Origin: Rhodobacter flavimaris
GTDB lineage: Bacteria > Pseudomonadota > Alphaproteobacteria > Rhodobacterales > Rhodobacteraceae
Length of the DNA stretch: 64,000 nucleotides
Direction of reading: 5' to 3'
Assembly (NCBI RefSeq): GCF_021378075.1
Contig: NZ_JAJUOS010000003.1
Coordinates: forward strand, 289,023-353,022
Of the stretch, positions 26,945 to 35,573 are shown one piece after another. Under the pieces are notes generated by a model. The model was not told the origin of the DNA, did no database searches, and saw only the letters and a program-made list of their open reading frames with translations. The first letter of the stretch is position 1, and the number at the start of each line of letters is the position of its first letter. A program made the position numbers and the translations under genes.

Positions 26945-27879
26945 GCACAGGCTCCTTTCTCTTCGTTGGCGGGGTCGCCGGGCTGGTTGATATGGCCCAT
27001 TCGCCCCGGCAGGCGGCGGCCCAGAATGTCTTCGGCACGCGCGATGGCGGGCTTCAGCGCGCGCCAATCGATGCCGGTTTCAAGGCCCATCTCGCCAAGC
27101 GCAAAGGCCACATCTTCAGTGGCAATATTTCCCGTGGCCTTCGGCACGAAGGGGCAGCCCCCCAGACCGCCAAGAGCGGCGTCGAAAATACGCACGCCAG
27201 CCTGAAGCCCGGCCACCATGTTGGCGATGCCCATCCCGCGCGTGTCATGCAGATGCAAAGACAGCGCACAGGCAGGATCGATAACGTCGCGCACACGGCG
27301 GCAGAGGTCGAAGACCTGGCGCGGGTTCGCCAGACCAGCCGTGTCCGCCAGATTGATTTCTTGCGCGCCGATGTCCGACCACTGTCGCGCAATGTCGAGC
27401 ACCACGCTTGGATTGATCGCACCCTCAAAACCGCAGCCGAGTGCGGACTGGATACCGGCACGCACGGCAACCCCTTCGGACAGGGCCTTTTCGATCACCG
27501 GAGCGATGCGAGCACGCCCCTCATCGACGCCGCGGTTGGTATTCTTGCGCGAATGCGTCTCGGAGGCCGACACCGAAATCGACAAATGTCGCACATCCAC
27601 AGCCAGCGCACGGTCCAGGCCTGCCTTGTTGAGGATAAGCGCCGTGTAGATCACACCCGGCTTACGCGTAATACGCGCGAAAAGCTCATCGGTATTGGCC
27701 ATCGTCGGAACCCATTCGGGATGCACGAACGAGCCTATCTGGATGCGGCGGCAGCCCGCCTCTTCCAACGCCGACAGGAAGGCAAGCTTTTCCTCGACGC
27801 TGAACAGGCGCTTTTCATTCTGCAACCCGTCACGCAAGAATTCGTCTTCGACGATCACCTCGCCGGTCAGATCGTACAT
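26941..27879 (-). CDS. Hydroxymethylglutaryl-CoA lyase family protein
   Basis: 312 residues from ATG 27879 (AGGGAGGA upstream). The DRE-TIM fold motifs are complete: 'FLRDGLQNE' (Arg16, Asp17), 'IQIGSFVHPEWVPTM', 'SASETHSRKN', metal-binding His pair in 'LHLHDTRGMG' and the catalytic-Cys loop 'GGLGGCPFVPKATGNIATED'. Those are the features of true HMG-CoA lyases, which split 3-hydroxy-3-methylglutaryl-CoA into acetoacetate and acetyl-CoA. No leucine-catabolism genes (ivd, mcc, aut) are beside it, so in this operon it may cleave another 3-hydroxyacyl-CoA. It is the first gene of the four-gene minus-strand operon and diverges from a LysR gene 120 bp away. Confidence 0.85.
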   Translation of the reverse strand: MYDLTGEVIVEDEFLRDGLQNEKRLFSVEEKLAFLSALEEAGCRRIQIGSFVHPEWVPTMANTDELFARITRKPGVIYTALILNKAGLDRALAVDVRHLSISVSASETHSRKNTNRGVDEGRARIAPVIEKALSEGVAVRAGIQSALGCGFEGAINPSVVLDIARQWSDIGAQEINLADTAGLANPRQVFDLCRRVRDVIDPACALSLHLHDTRGMGIANMVAGLQAGVRIFDAALGGLGGCPFVPKATGNIATEDVAFALGEMGLETGIDWRALKPAIARAEDILGRRLPGRMGHINQPGDPANEEKGACA

Positions 27880-27999
27880 TGCTTCCTCCCTCAGCGTCAG
27901 CCTTGGGAAGAGAATAGCCCCGCCAGTAAGTAACTTCGAATACCCACCTAGACGGATGTGCAACCGTAATGTTAATTTCTAATTCTGGCGGAGGTAATC

Positions 28000-28899
28000 A
28001 TGCTCACATTGCGGCAAATCGAGGTCATCCGGGCGATCCTTATCACCGGTACAGTCAAGGGCGCTGCAGACCTTCTGGGCGTGTCGGCGCCCGGCATCAG
28101 CCGCGTCATGAAGCATACCGAAAGCCAACTCGGCCTGCGGCTTTTCTCACGCGCGCATGGGCGCTTTGCCCCGACAGACGAAGCGCGCCACATCTTCACC
28201 CAGATCAACGAGGTTTTCGCCAAGGTCGAGAACCTTCAGACATCGATCGACATGCTCAAGCGCGGCGAGGACCGCATATTCGCGTTCGCGTCAGTGCCCT
28301 CAATTGCGCAGCGCATGCTGCCCAATGCGGTCAAACGCCTGCGCGAAAGGTTCCCTGACCTGCGGATGACGATCGACCAGACAAAGATCGAAGAATCCAT
28401 CGACTACCTGTTGTTGCGAAAAGGCGAATTGGTGGCCAATTCGTTCAAGATCGACCATCCGGGCCTCATTTCTCTGCCGATTGGCGCCGGCAGGGTCATG
28501 GCACTTTTGCCCGAAGGCCACGAACTCGCCCAAGAGGCGAGCGTATCGGTCCGTGACCTCGCCAAGAACCCGATGATCGGGATCTCTCCCAGCGACCCCT
28601 ATGGCAATATCGTCTCGCGCCCTCTGCGCGACGCGGATCTGCCGGTCGATTTCCAGATCCAGGCACGCGTCGGCCAGACCGTGCAGGCCTTGGTGCGCAA
28701 CGGGATGGGCGTGGCCCTGATCGACGAATTCTCGGTCGCCGATCAGGTGCTGCCAGGGCTCGCCGTGCGTCCGCTGGCAGAGCCCTCGACCTTCCGCACC
28801 TATGCCGTCGTCAACGCCGAGACCCCGCGCTCAATCTTCGCGGAATCGTTGATCGAGCTCCTGCAGCAGGAGATGCGCAAGGCGACGGCCAAGCGTTAA
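28000..28899 (+). CDS. LysR-family transcriptional regulator
   Basis: 299 residues. The N-terminal HTH has 'LRQIEVIRAILITGTVKGAA', 'GVSAPGISRVMKHTESQLG' and 'LFSRAHGRFAPTDEA'. The effector domain follows from ~90. The sequence style is that of the octopine/lysine regulator-like subgroup (OccR/LysR relatives), not the benzoate group. Excellent RBS GGCGGAGGTA before ATG 28000. It is divergent from the HMG-CoA-lyase-like gene, with the AT-rich 120-bp gap as the natural control region, so it probably governs the ThDP/acylating dehydrogenase operon. It ends convergently, overlapping the shikimate dehydrogenase gene by 4 bp. Confidence 0.88.
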   Translation: MLTLRQIEVIRAILITGTVKGAADLLGVSAPGISRVMKHTESQLGLRLFSRAHGRFAPTDEARHIFTQINEVFAKVENLQTSIDMLKRGEDRIFAFASVPSIAQRMLPNAVKRLRERFPDLRMTIDQTKIEESIDYLLLRKGELVANSFKIDHPGLISLPIGAGRVMALLPEGHELAQEASVSVRDLAKNPMIGISPSDPYGNIVSRPLRDADLPVDFQIQARVGQTVQALVRNGMGVALIDEFSVADQVLPGLAVRPLAEPSTFRTYAVVNAETPRSIFAESLIELLQQEMRKATAKR

Positions 28900-29720
28900 A
28901 GCGCAAGGCTCTCTTTCAGCAGCGCCTGATCGAGCGGCTTTCCGGAAAAGATCTGCCAGGCATGCACGCCCTGCCAGAAGAACAGATCCACGCCCGAGAC
29001 AATCTGCAACCCCGCGTCTGCAGCATCCGACAGAAACTGGGTCTGTGCAGGGGTATAGACCGCGTCAAAAACCCATTGGGCAGAGCCGATCAGGGCCGGA
29101 TCGAATACGGTCCCCTCATGCCCGATCATCCCGACTGGCGTGCCGTTCGTCAGACCGCTGCAACCCTCGATCGCCTCAGCATGGATCGCATGCGTCGTAA
29201 CATCGACCCCAAAGGGTGCCAGCGCCTCGGCCAAGGCATCGGCACGCTCGGGCAGTATATCCATCAGCTTGATGCGTTTGCAGCCAAGCCCCACAAGCCC
29301 AAAGGCAATCGCCCGCCCGACGCCGCCGCAACCGATCACGCAAGTCGGGCCCGGCGCGGCCTCGCCCCGGACGGCGCGATAACCCGCCATGAACCCGGAA
29401 TAGTCAGTATTGAAGCCTCTGGGTCCATCCGCGTCGAAGCGCACCGTATTCACTGCCCCCATGGCGGCAACCAGCGGATCCTCGATGGTGACCTTCGGCA
29501 CGGCGAGCATCTTGTAGGGATAGGTCACATTGATACCGCGGATGTCACTGCGCGCCACCCAATCGAAAAGCGTGTCGAAATCCATCTGCATCTGACGCGG
29601 CACCAGCCTGTCGTACTGCACGACCATTCCGTTCTGCTCACCAGCCAGTTCGTGCAGCCGGGGCGAGCGCGAATTGGCGATATTGTCCCCGATCAGTCCA
29701 AGATGAAGGTCGTAAGCCAT
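28896..29720 (-). CDS. Shikimate/quinate dehydrogenase (AroE family), copy 1
   Basis: 274 residues. Substrate-binding motifs are 'GDNIANSRSP' near the N terminus, catalytic Lys in 'GINVTYPYK' and Asp in 'GFNTDYSGF'. The Rossmann loop is 'GCGGVGRA'. The residue ending the second strand is acidic ('LMDILPERAD') where NADP-dependent biosynthetic AroE has the 'NRT' basic patch, so NAD use and a catabolic quinate/shikimate dehydrogenase role (YdiB/QsuD-like) are likely. Start ATG 29720 with AGGAGGGACAG. It overlaps the LysR gene end by 4 bp and faces away from the LacI gene. A second paralogue is at 38520-39389. Confidence 0.88.
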   Translation of the reverse strand: MAYDLHLGLIGDNIANSRSPRLHELAGEQNGMVVQYDRLVPRQMQMDFDTLFDWVARSDIRGINVTYPYKMLAVPKVTIEDPLVAAMGAVNTVRFDADGPRGFNTDYSGFMAGYRAVRGEAAPGPTCVIGCGGVGRAIAFGLVGLGCKRIKLMDILPERADALAEALAPFGVDVTTHAIHAEAIEGCSGLTNGTPVGMIGHEGTVFDPALIGSAQWVFDAVYTPAQTQFLSDAADAGLQIVSGVDLFFWQGVHAWQIFSGKPLDQALLKESLAL

Positions 29721-29837
29721 CTGTCCCTCCTGTGTTTGGACCGACGATTAGGCGCCCGCCCCTCGCCCGTCATCTGCCCGCTCGCGCCTTTCAGGCCACG
29801 GCGCAGCCCTAGGGATTAGAAACTTGGCCCTCCAGTC

Positions 29838-29877
29838 ATTTTGATGCATCATTATTAGCATGACTGAGCATCAAAAT
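29838..29877. promoter_or_regulatory. LacI-type operator overlapping the start of the lacI-family gene
   Basis: ATTTTGATGC (29838-29847) and GCATCAAAAT (29868-29877) form a perfect 10-bp inverted repeat; the right arm is codons 3-6 of the regulator gene. Inside the left part lies the perfect 10-bp palindrome TGATGCATCA. The 15-mer TTTTGATGCATCATT recurs just after the gene, upstream of the CoA-transferase. Autoregulation by the LacI protein is inferred. Confidence 0.65.
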
Positions 29878-30900
29878 TACAAACCGCGAATCGCCGACAT
29901 TGCCCTTCAAGCTGGCGTCGGGACGGCCACCGTGGACCGCGTCCTGAACAACCGCCCCGGGGTCAAAGAGAAGACCGTGCAAAAGGTGATGGCGGCGGCG
30001 CGGTTTCTGGAGCAAAGCGGCGGGCGTCCGCGCGTGATTGCCCCCACTGCTGCCGGGCTGAACCTGCGCGCGTTTCTCGGCGGCGCCCCAGGCTTTGCCA
30101 ATGAAATTCTCGGCCGCGCTCTGCGTGAAAGCGCCCGGATGCACGGCGTGCCACTGGCGCTCGATTTCGTGAAACGCACCGATCCCATGGCGCTGGCCGC
30201 GCAACTGCGTGGCTGCCTTGAAGACGGCACTTCGGGGGTCATTGTTCAGGCGGTCGAGCACCCCTTCGTCCGCGATGCCATCGCCGAGCTGATCACCCGG
30301 GGGCTGCATGTCACCAGCGTGCTGACCCAGATGCCGGGGCTTGATGGGCTTGGTTATATAGGTCTCGACAACCGCGCAGCGGGAAGGCTTGCCGGACAGA
30401 TCCTTGGCTTACTTTGTGGAGGGAAAGGAGAAATTGCAGTATTTCATTCCGACGCAATCTATCGCAGCCACGAGGAACGCGAGGCCGGACTGCGATCGGT
30501 TCTGCGCGAAGATTTTCCAGATATCCGGATCGTCGAAACGATCTCGACCGACGACAACCCGAACGAATGCTTCCGCCGCGCCCAGCAAGTCCTTTCAAAA
30601 CACCCGGATCTGACCGGCCTCGTGAACCTGGCCGCGGGTAATCGCGGGATCGAGCGCGCGCTGCTCGATTCAGGTCGCGCGACCGAACTGACCTTCGTTG
30701 CCTTCAACCTTACACCGCTGTCGCGCAAGGCACTTGTCGAACGCACGATGGACGCCGTCATCCACCAGGACATGACCCGTATCGCGGAAGAGGCGGTCAC
30801 AGCCCAGATCGCAGCCCATCAGGGGAAGGTCTTGCCCGGAAAGATGATCCCGACCGAGTTGATCCTGCGCGAGAACTTGAAAGATGCGTCCAATTTTTGA
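29860..30900 (+). CDS. LacI-family transcriptional regulator
   Basis: 346 residues. The LacI HTH is at ~9-30 ('RIADIALQAGVGTATVDRVLN') followed by the hinge 'VKEKTVQKVMAAARFL'. Residues ~65-335 are a periplasmic-binding-protein-like effector domain of the sugar-binding PBP type ('GYIGLDNRAAGRLAGQIL', 'VFHSDAIYRSHEEREAGLRSV'). ATG 29860 sits within its own probable operator. It precedes the CoA-transferase gene by 136 bp, and a second operator copy covers its stop codon. The effector is likely a sugar- or polyol-type molecule, given the family, but cannot be named. Confidence 0.9.
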   Translation: MTEHQNYKPRIADIALQAGVGTATVDRVLNNRPGVKEKTVQKVMAAARFLEQSGGRPRVIAPTAAGLNLRAFLGGAPGFANEILGRALRESARMHGVPLALDFVKRTDPMALAAQLRGCLEDGTSGVIVQAVEHPFVRDAIAELITRGLHVTSVLTQMPGLDGLGYIGLDNRAAGRLAGQILGLLCGGKGEIAVFHSDAIYRSHEEREAGLRSVLREDFPDIRIVETISTDDNPNECFRRAQQVLSKHPDLTGLVNLAAGNRGIERALLDSGRATELTFVAFNLTPLSRKALVERTMDAVIHQDMTRIAEEAVTAQIAAHQGKVLPGKMIPTELILRENLKDASNF

Positions 30901-30928
30901 TGCATCATTTTGAATAATTCACATCAAA
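30895..30928. promoter_or_regulatory. Second LacI-type operator, upstream of the CoA-transferase gene
   Basis: TTTTGATGCATCATT (30895-30909) is identical to the copy at 29839-29853 and contains the palindrome TGATGCATCA at 30898-30907, overlapping the regulator's TGA stop. An opposed half-site CATCAAA follows at 30922-30928, mirroring the arrangement at the first site. Probable operator for the gene at 31037. Confidence 0.6.
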
Positions 30929-31036
30929 TTAGCAATCAATTCAACTCCAGCGACAATTCATACCCGCTTCGGGATTGGGAGAACCCCACGACCACCGGTA
31001 AACATTGGCATCAGGCTTGGAACCGGAGGACACCCC

Positions 31037-32242
31037 ATGAATGATTTGCCGCTAAAGGGAATTCGCGTCATCGATTACTCCCATTTTCTGGCTGGCCCAT
31101 TCATGAGCCGCACACTCGCAGCTTTCGGCGCGGATGTGATCAAGGTCGAGCGCCCGACGGTCGGCGATGCGGGCCGCGCGTCTCCGACGCAAAAGGATGG
31201 CGTCTCGGGTTACTTCCTTCAGCAGAACATGGGCAAGCGCGGTCTCTGCCTCGATCTGCGCAAGCCCGGAGCGGTCGAGCTGATGAAACGCCTCACACGC
31301 ACCGCGGATGTCTTTGTCGAGAACTACCGCCCCGGCGCGTTGAACCGACTTGGCCTGGGCTATGAAACCCTTTCGGCGGAAAACCCCGGCCTGATCTACG
31401 CATCGGTTTCGGCCTTCGGCCATACTGGCCCGCTATCCGAGCGGCCGGGCTTTGGTCTCATTGCCGAGGCGATGAGCGGCGCGATGTCGATCATCGGCAC
31501 CAAGGGCGAGGCACCGCCCCTGTTCAGGATGCCGCTTGCGGATATGTACACCGGCATCCACGGCACCGCCGCGATCATTGCAGCGCTTTATGGCCGCAAG
31601 GCGACGGGGCGCGGCCAGCACATCGATCTTGCCCTTTATGACTGCATGGTCTCGATGCACGACTATGCCCTACAGGGGTATCTCATGTCGGATGGGCGTG
31701 ACCTGCCCGAGCAAACCGGTGACAACCTGCCAGACTCTACCGTTTACGGCTGCTTCGCCGCACCCGACGGCTACCTGGTCATTGCGGCCCAAGTGGATGA
31801 CACCTGGGTGCGGCTCGCCCGCTTGATGGGCGGCGACGAGCTGGCCGCCGATCTGCGCTTTCTGGGCGCGGCCAATCGCAACACCCATAACGCCGAGGCC
31901 ATCGCGCTCGTCCGCGACTGGTGCGCACGGCAGGAAAGCCGCGCCGCCTGCCTTCAGGCTCTGGACGAGGCCGGCGTTCCCGCGGCGCCCGTCCAGACCA
32001 TTGACGAGGTTGCCAATGATCCCCAGATCGCCGCACGCGAAATGATCATCGAGCAAGAGCACCCCAAGCTGGGCAAGGTGCGGCTGCCCAACCTGCCTTT
32101 CCGCTTTTCGGATTACGACATGGGCGTGCCATCTGCCGCACCGGAACTTGGCCAGCACAACGACTCGATCGCCGCCGAACTTGGCTTTTCCACGGACGAA
32201 ATCGCCGAGATGGTGCAAAGCGGCGCACTCTACTCGGCCTGA
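31037..32242 (+). CDS. Class III (CaiB/BaiF) CoA-transferase
   Basis: 401 residues. N-terminal 'GIRVIDYSHFLAGPFMSRTLAAFGADVIKVE' region and 'VENYRPG' are family hallmarks. Asp169 in 'PLADMYTGIHG' is at the same position as the catalytic Asp169 of formyl-CoA transferase and would form the aspartyl-CoA thioester. The glycine loop and C-terminal 'LPNLPFRFSD' are present. It moves CoA between carboxylic acids; donor and acceptor are unknown. RBS CGGAGGA. It stands alone on the plus strand behind the LacI-type regulator and its operator, and converges on the AEC transporter gene (2-bp gap). It may activate an acid imported by a nearby transporter. Confidence 0.88.
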   Translation: MNDLPLKGIRVIDYSHFLAGPFMSRTLAAFGADVIKVERPTVGDAGRASPTQKDGVSGYFLQQNMGKRGLCLDLRKPGAVELMKRLTRTADVFVENYRPGALNRLGLGYETLSAENPGLIYASVSAFGHTGPLSERPGFGLIAEAMSGAMSIIGTKGEAPPLFRMPLADMYTGIHGTAAIIAALYGRKATGRGQHIDLALYDCMVSMHDYALQGYLMSDGRDLPEQTGDNLPDSTVYGCFAAPDGYLVIAAQVDDTWVRLARLMGGDELAADLRFLGAANRNTHNAEAIALVRDWCARQESRAACLQALDEAGVPAAPVQTIDEVANDPQIAAREMIIEQEHPKLGKVRLPNLPFRFSDYDMGVPSAAPELGQHNDSIAAELGFSTDEIAEMVQSGALYSA

Positions 32243-32244
32243 AC

Positions 32245-33168
32245 TCAGGGTTGCAGGAAGCGCAGGGCGACGGTCAGGGTGAAGAAGCTCAGGATCGTCG
32301 CCAGAACCTGCGCTGTGGCGGTCAGTCCCAGCCGTCCGAAACGCTGACCGAAGAGCGAATAGATCGAAATCATCGGCACACCCGCCCCCAGAACCCCTGC
32401 GACGCGCATCGGGTCGGGGACAGAGGGCACGAGCATGAAAACGAGGGCAACCGCCAAAGGATGCCCCAAGAGCTTGCCGATAACGATCCGCGCAACACCG
32501 CCATCGAGTTCGCGCAACGACAACTGCGCGACGGAACCACCGATAATCAGAAGCGCCACCGGGGCTGCAACAGGGGCCATCATACGCAGCACCTGATCTG
32601 CCGGCTCAGGAACCGGCAGGTGAAATCCGGTCCAGACCAAGGCAACGATGGCGGCAACGGTCAGCGGGTTTCGCAAGATAGATGTTGCGACGCCACGCAC
32701 CGAGACCGGCGCCTTTCCTTGCCCCACCTCGCAAAGACTGACAGCCATCGGGATCATAAGAAGGTTCTCGACCAGAACCGCCAGCGCAAAGCATTGCAGC
32801 GCCACCTCAGGGCCGACCACAAGCGTTGCCACGGGCAGCGCGAAGAAGGCCGAGTTTGAGCAGGACATCCCCATCGCCTCGATCGCCGCGTCGCCAAAGC
32901 TTCGGCCGGAAAGACGCACAATGGTGAAGCCAAGGGCATAGATAGCCAATGAACCCACGGCGTAGGCGAAGATATAGTCCCATCGCAACGTCTCGTTCAG
33001 CGGATTGCCGGTGATTGCGAGGAACATCATCGCTGGAAGAAAGATCTTCAGAATGATGCTGCCGAAGCCCTTTACCTCGGCCCCGTCGATATAGCGCAGC
33101 CTGACCGCCAGGAAGCCAATCGACAGCAGAATGTAGATCGGCAGCGCCAGCAGGAAGATGTTGAGCAT
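32245..33168 (-). CDS. AEC (auxin efflux carrier) family transporter
   Basis: 307 residues from ATG 33168, one base after the aldolase stop (33170). About ten hydrophobic segments run through the protein, with the family features 'KGFGSIILKIFLPAMMFLAI' in the N-terminal half, 'SNSAFFALPVATLV' in the middle and 'LRNPLTVAAIVALVW' and 'GAGVPMISIYSLFGQRF' in the C-terminal half. Bacterial members carry malate, malonate and other organic acids. It is the last gene of the aroQ-Gfo/Idh-HpcH-AEC operon and probably moves the organic acid handled there. Direction and substrate are unknown. Confidence 0.85.
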   Translation of the reverse strand: MLNIFLLALPIYILLSIGFLAVRLRYIDGAEVKGFGSIILKIFLPAMMFLAITGNPLNETLRWDYIFAYAVGSLAIYALGFTIVRLSGRSFGDAAIEAMGMSCSNSAFFALPVATLVVGPEVALQCFALAVLVENLLMIPMAVSLCEVGQGKAPVSVRGVATSILRNPLTVAAIVALVWTGFHLPVPEPADQVLRMMAPVAAPVALLIIGGSVAQLSLRELDGGVARIVIGKLLGHPLAVALVFMLVPSVPDPMRVAGVLGAGVPMISIYSLFGQRFGRLGLTATAQVLATILSFFTLTVALRFLQP

Positions 33169-33169
33169 C

Positions 33170-33940
33170 TCAGCCTTTCGCCTTCCATTCCGCCGCAAGC
33201 GAGCGCGCCGCGTTCAGCAACAGCGCCTGATCGACCCCGACCGCGGTGAAGGTCGTGCCCGCCGAATGGGCAGCCGCAAGAAATTCTGCGTTCAACGTCA
33301 ATATTCCAGCGGGCTTTCCACACGCCCGGATCCGGGCAAGCGCGTCGAGAGCCACCGTTCGCACCTCGGGGTGCGCGCCCTGCCCCGGATAACCCATCGA
33401 AGCCGCAAGATCCGCGGGCCCGATGAACAAGCCATCGACGCCATCGACGGCGCAGATTTCCTCGATATTGGCGACGGCCTCTACGCTTTCCACCTGCACC
33501 AGCACGCAGATCTCGCCTGCGGCCTTGGTCGCGTAATCCTCGACCAGGCCATAATGGGTTGCGCGCGAGATGCCCGCATAGCCACGCAGCCCCTGAGGGG
33601 CATAGCGCGTTGCGGCCACGGCCAGTTGCGCCTGTTCAGCGGTGTTCACCATCGGGATCAGCAGGCTTTGCGCACCGATATCCAGCAACCGCTTGATCTC
33701 GACCAGATCGAGCGAGCCAGGGCGCACGACGCATTGCGTAGGCCAGGGTGCTGCGGCCTGCAGCATGGCATGTACCGTCTCCAACCCGACCGCGGCATGT
33801 TCGGTGTCGATCAGCATCCAGTCGTAACCGCAGGTCGCAAGCGCCTCGGCATGGGCCGGATGCGGAGTGGTACACCAGATGCCGATCTGCTGGCGGCCTT
33901 CGACGATAGCGGCTTTGAAGCTGTTATGCGGAATCTGCAT
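33170..33940 (-). CDS. HpcH/HpaI family class II aldolase
   Basis: 256 residues from ATG 33940 with GAGGAGTGAGCC upstream; the open frame to 33982 overlaps the previous gene. Motifs are 'IGIWCTTPHPAHAEALATCG', 'WMLIDTEHAAVGLETV' (catalytic base region), 'CVVRPGSLD', metal ligands Glu in 'VQVESVEAV' and Asp in 'LFIGPADLAASMG'. Members cleave or form 4-hydroxy-2-oxo acids, giving pyruvate plus an aldehyde, as HpaI and YfaU do. It lies 4 bp behind the Gfo/Idh gene and next to the AEC gene, so it may split a 2-oxo-3-deoxy acid. Substrate not readable. Confidence 0.88.
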   Translation of the reverse strand: MQIPHNSFKAAIVEGRQQIGIWCTTPHPAHAEALATCGYDWMLIDTEHAAVGLETVHAMLQAAAPWPTQCVVRPGSLDLVEIKRLLDIGAQSLLIPMVNTAEQAQLAVAATRYAPQGLRGYAGISRATHYGLVEDYATKAAGEICVLVQVESVEAVANIEEICAVDGVDGLFIGPADLAASMGYPGQGAHPEVRTVALDALARIRACGKPAGILTLNAEFLAAAHSAGTTFTAVGVDQALLLNAARSLAAEWKAKG

Positions 33941-33944
33941 CGGC

Positions 33945-34982
33945 TCACTCCTCAAGGTAAACGCGCGCACCACTTTCGGCACTGCGCAGAACGGCGTCGA
34001 TCAATTCGATAGTGCGCAACCCCTCGCGCCCCGAAACCAGAGGCGCCTCGCCATCGCGGATTACGCGGGCGAATTGCTCGGCCTGAAGAACGAGCGGATC
34101 GCCCGCGGCGCGAGGGCTGTGCCGGACAGTCAGCGGCTCCCACCAGCTGCGCATAGCCGGGTTTGACCAGACCCGGCCCGACGGCAGGTCTATCGCCCCT
34201 TCGGTGCCGCCGATCTGGTAACAACTTTCCTGCGTAACCGGATACGCCGGATTTTCGCCCGTGGTAATTTCCCACGACCATGGGGCCACAATCGTATCCG
34301 AGACATTGGCCGTGCCAAGCGCGCCATTGGAAAAATCAAAGGTCACGACGCAACTCTCCTCGACCGGGTTGCCGCGCACGGCATTCGAACTCAGAGCGTA
34401 GACCGAGGCGACCTCGCCGACCAGATACCGCATCAGATCGAGATCGTGCGCGAGGTTGGTCAGGACGGGCCCCGCCCCCTTCTGACGCCGCCAGGGCACG
34501 TCAAAATAGTCGTCCGGCTTCATCAGCCAGAACATTGCATGGGCCGAGACGATACGACCGAGCGCGCCGCGATCGATCTCTGCCTTTGCGGCAGCGATGA
34601 GCGGATTGTGACGCCGATGATGCCCGGTCAGCAGAGGGACGCCCGCCGCCTCGGCGGCCTCAACAAGCCGCCGCGCCGCCAACACATCGGAATCGATCGG
34701 CTTTTCCACCAGCACCGGCATGCCGGCCGCGATGCAAGCCATTCCCCCGTCGCCGTGCATGGCCGTTGGGGTGCAAAGAAAGACCCCGTCGCACAGACCG
34801 GATTGGATCATCTCCTCGAGCGTGGAGAACAGGGGCACATCAAGGTCTGATGCCACCCCTGCCGCACGCGGGTCGGGGTCGGCAAGCGCGGTCAGTTCCG
34901 CCCCCTCGGCCTGCGCAATCGCCTTTGCGTGGCGGCGACCGATCAGCCCCGCCCCGACGATGCCGAAGCGGACGGATCTCAT
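33945..34982 (-). CDS. Gfo/Idh/MocA family oxidoreductase
   Basis: 345 residues from ATG 34982, which overlaps the aroQ stop as ATGA; a longer frame upstream runs through aroQ and is not real. The N-terminal Rossmann fold shows '[17 protein letters not shown]' and the conserved 'LVEKPID' Lys motif near residue 96; the C-terminal substrate domain has '[14 protein letters not shown]'-like sequence ('[20 protein letters not shown]') with the catalytic His. These NAD(P) enzymes oxidise sugars, inositols and related cyclitols. Coupling to aroQ makes a hydroaromatic acid such as quinate a possible substrate, but this is inference. Confidence 0.87.
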   Translation of the reverse strand: MRSVRFGIVGAGLIGRRHAKAIAQAEGAELTALADPDPRAAGVASDLDVPLFSTLEEMIQSGLCDGVFLCTPTAMHGDGGMACIAAGMPVLVEKPIDSDVLAARRLVEAAEAAGVPLLTGHHRRHNPLIAAAKAEIDRGALGRIVSAHAMFWLMKPDDYFDVPWRRQKGAGPVLTNLAHDLDLMRYLVGEVASVYALSSNAVRGNPVEESCVVTFDFSNGALGTANVSDTIVAPWSWEITTGENPAYPVTQESCYQIGGTEGAIDLPSGRVWSNPAMRSWWEPLTVRHSPRAAGDPLVLQAEQFARVIRDGEAPLVSGREGLRTIELIDAVLRSAESGARVYLEE

Positions 34983-35425
34983 TTCCCGCCCAGAAGCGAA
35001 CACACCCGGCGCACGCAAAGCGCGTAGCCCTCGACACCGAAGCCCGCCATCACCCCGTCCGCGCGCAGCGAGACATAGGAGTGGTGGCGGAAGCTTTCGC
35101 GCTTGTGCACGTTCGAGATATGGCACTCGAAGACTGGCCCCTCGAAGGCATTCAGCGCATCGAGGATCGCGACCGAGGTATGGGTATAGGCGCCAGGGTT
35201 GATCACGATGGCGCAGGCCTCTTCGCGCGCGCGGTGGATCAGTTCGACGATGCCGCCCTCGTAATTCGACTGGAACAGCTTCACCTCGAAGCCCTTCTCG
35301 GCCGCGACGGCGGCGCAGTTGCGCTCGACATCGTCCAGCGTGTCGTAACCGTAGATTTCGGGCTGTCGCTTGCCCAGCAAGTTCAGGTTCGGCCCGTTCA
35401 GGATAAAAATCGGTTTGCTGCTCAT
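34979..35425 (-). CDS. aroQ: Type II 3-dehydroquinate dehydratase
   Basis: 148 residues from ATG 35425 (GGGAGGGACC upstream). All family motifs are present: '[18 protein letters not shown]' (catalytic Arg and Tyr), '[13 protein letters not shown]', '[17 protein letters not shown]', '[20 protein letters not shown]' (catalytic His, Arg). It converts 3-dehydroquinate to 3-dehydroshikimate reversibly as a dodecamer. Type II enzymes serve both biosynthesis and quinate breakdown. Here it begins an operon with a dehydrogenase, an aldolase and a transporter gene, in a region also holding dehydroshikimate dehydratase, so a catabolic role is likely. Confidence 0.93.
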   Translation of the reverse strand: MSSKPIFILNGPNLNLLGKRQPEIYGYDTLDDVERNCAAVAAEKGFEVKLFQSNYEGGIVELIHRAREEACAIVINPGAYTHTSVAILDALNAFEGPVFECHISNVHKRESFRHHSYVSLRADGVMAGFGVEGYALCVRRVCSLLGGK

Positions 35426-35537
35426 TGGTCCCTCCCCCGGCATGCAATCTCCCATTGGTAGACCAGACCGCGAGTGCTTTCGAGTACCGCTTATGCAACT
35501 TGGGTTGCCTTGATGTTACGTCTCAGGGCAATCCATT

Positions 35538-35573
35538 ATAATCGATTATTTGTTTTACATATGCGTTAATGTA
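35538..35573. promoter_or_regulatory. AT-rich control region with palindromes upstream of the TRAP operon
   Basis: Within the 268-bp divergent gap between aroQ and dctP lies ATAATCGATTAT (35538-35549), a perfect 12-bp palindrome, followed by TACAT-N8-ATGTA (35556-35573). Both are in AT-rich DNA that stands out from the surroundings. They are candidate regulator sites for one or both operons. The binding protein is unknown. Confidence 0.4.

Noticed and set aside
27967..27979. 13-mer TAATGTTAATTTC shared between the LysR/lyase gap and the tctC upstream region (44069-44081) as a common operator
   Set aside because: Identical 13-mers are expected by chance in 64 kb; it has no symmetry and the two genes share no known regulator.
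28896..29720. Housekeeping aroE
   Set aside because: Acidic residue at the end of the cofactor strand, a paralogue nearby and catabolic neighbours argue against the biosynthetic enzyme.
33945..35498. A 517-codon AroQ-region/Gfo-Idh fusion protein
   Set aside because: The upstream part is the wrong frame of aroQ; ATG 34982 overlapping the aroQ stop gives a normal-length Gfo/Idh protein.
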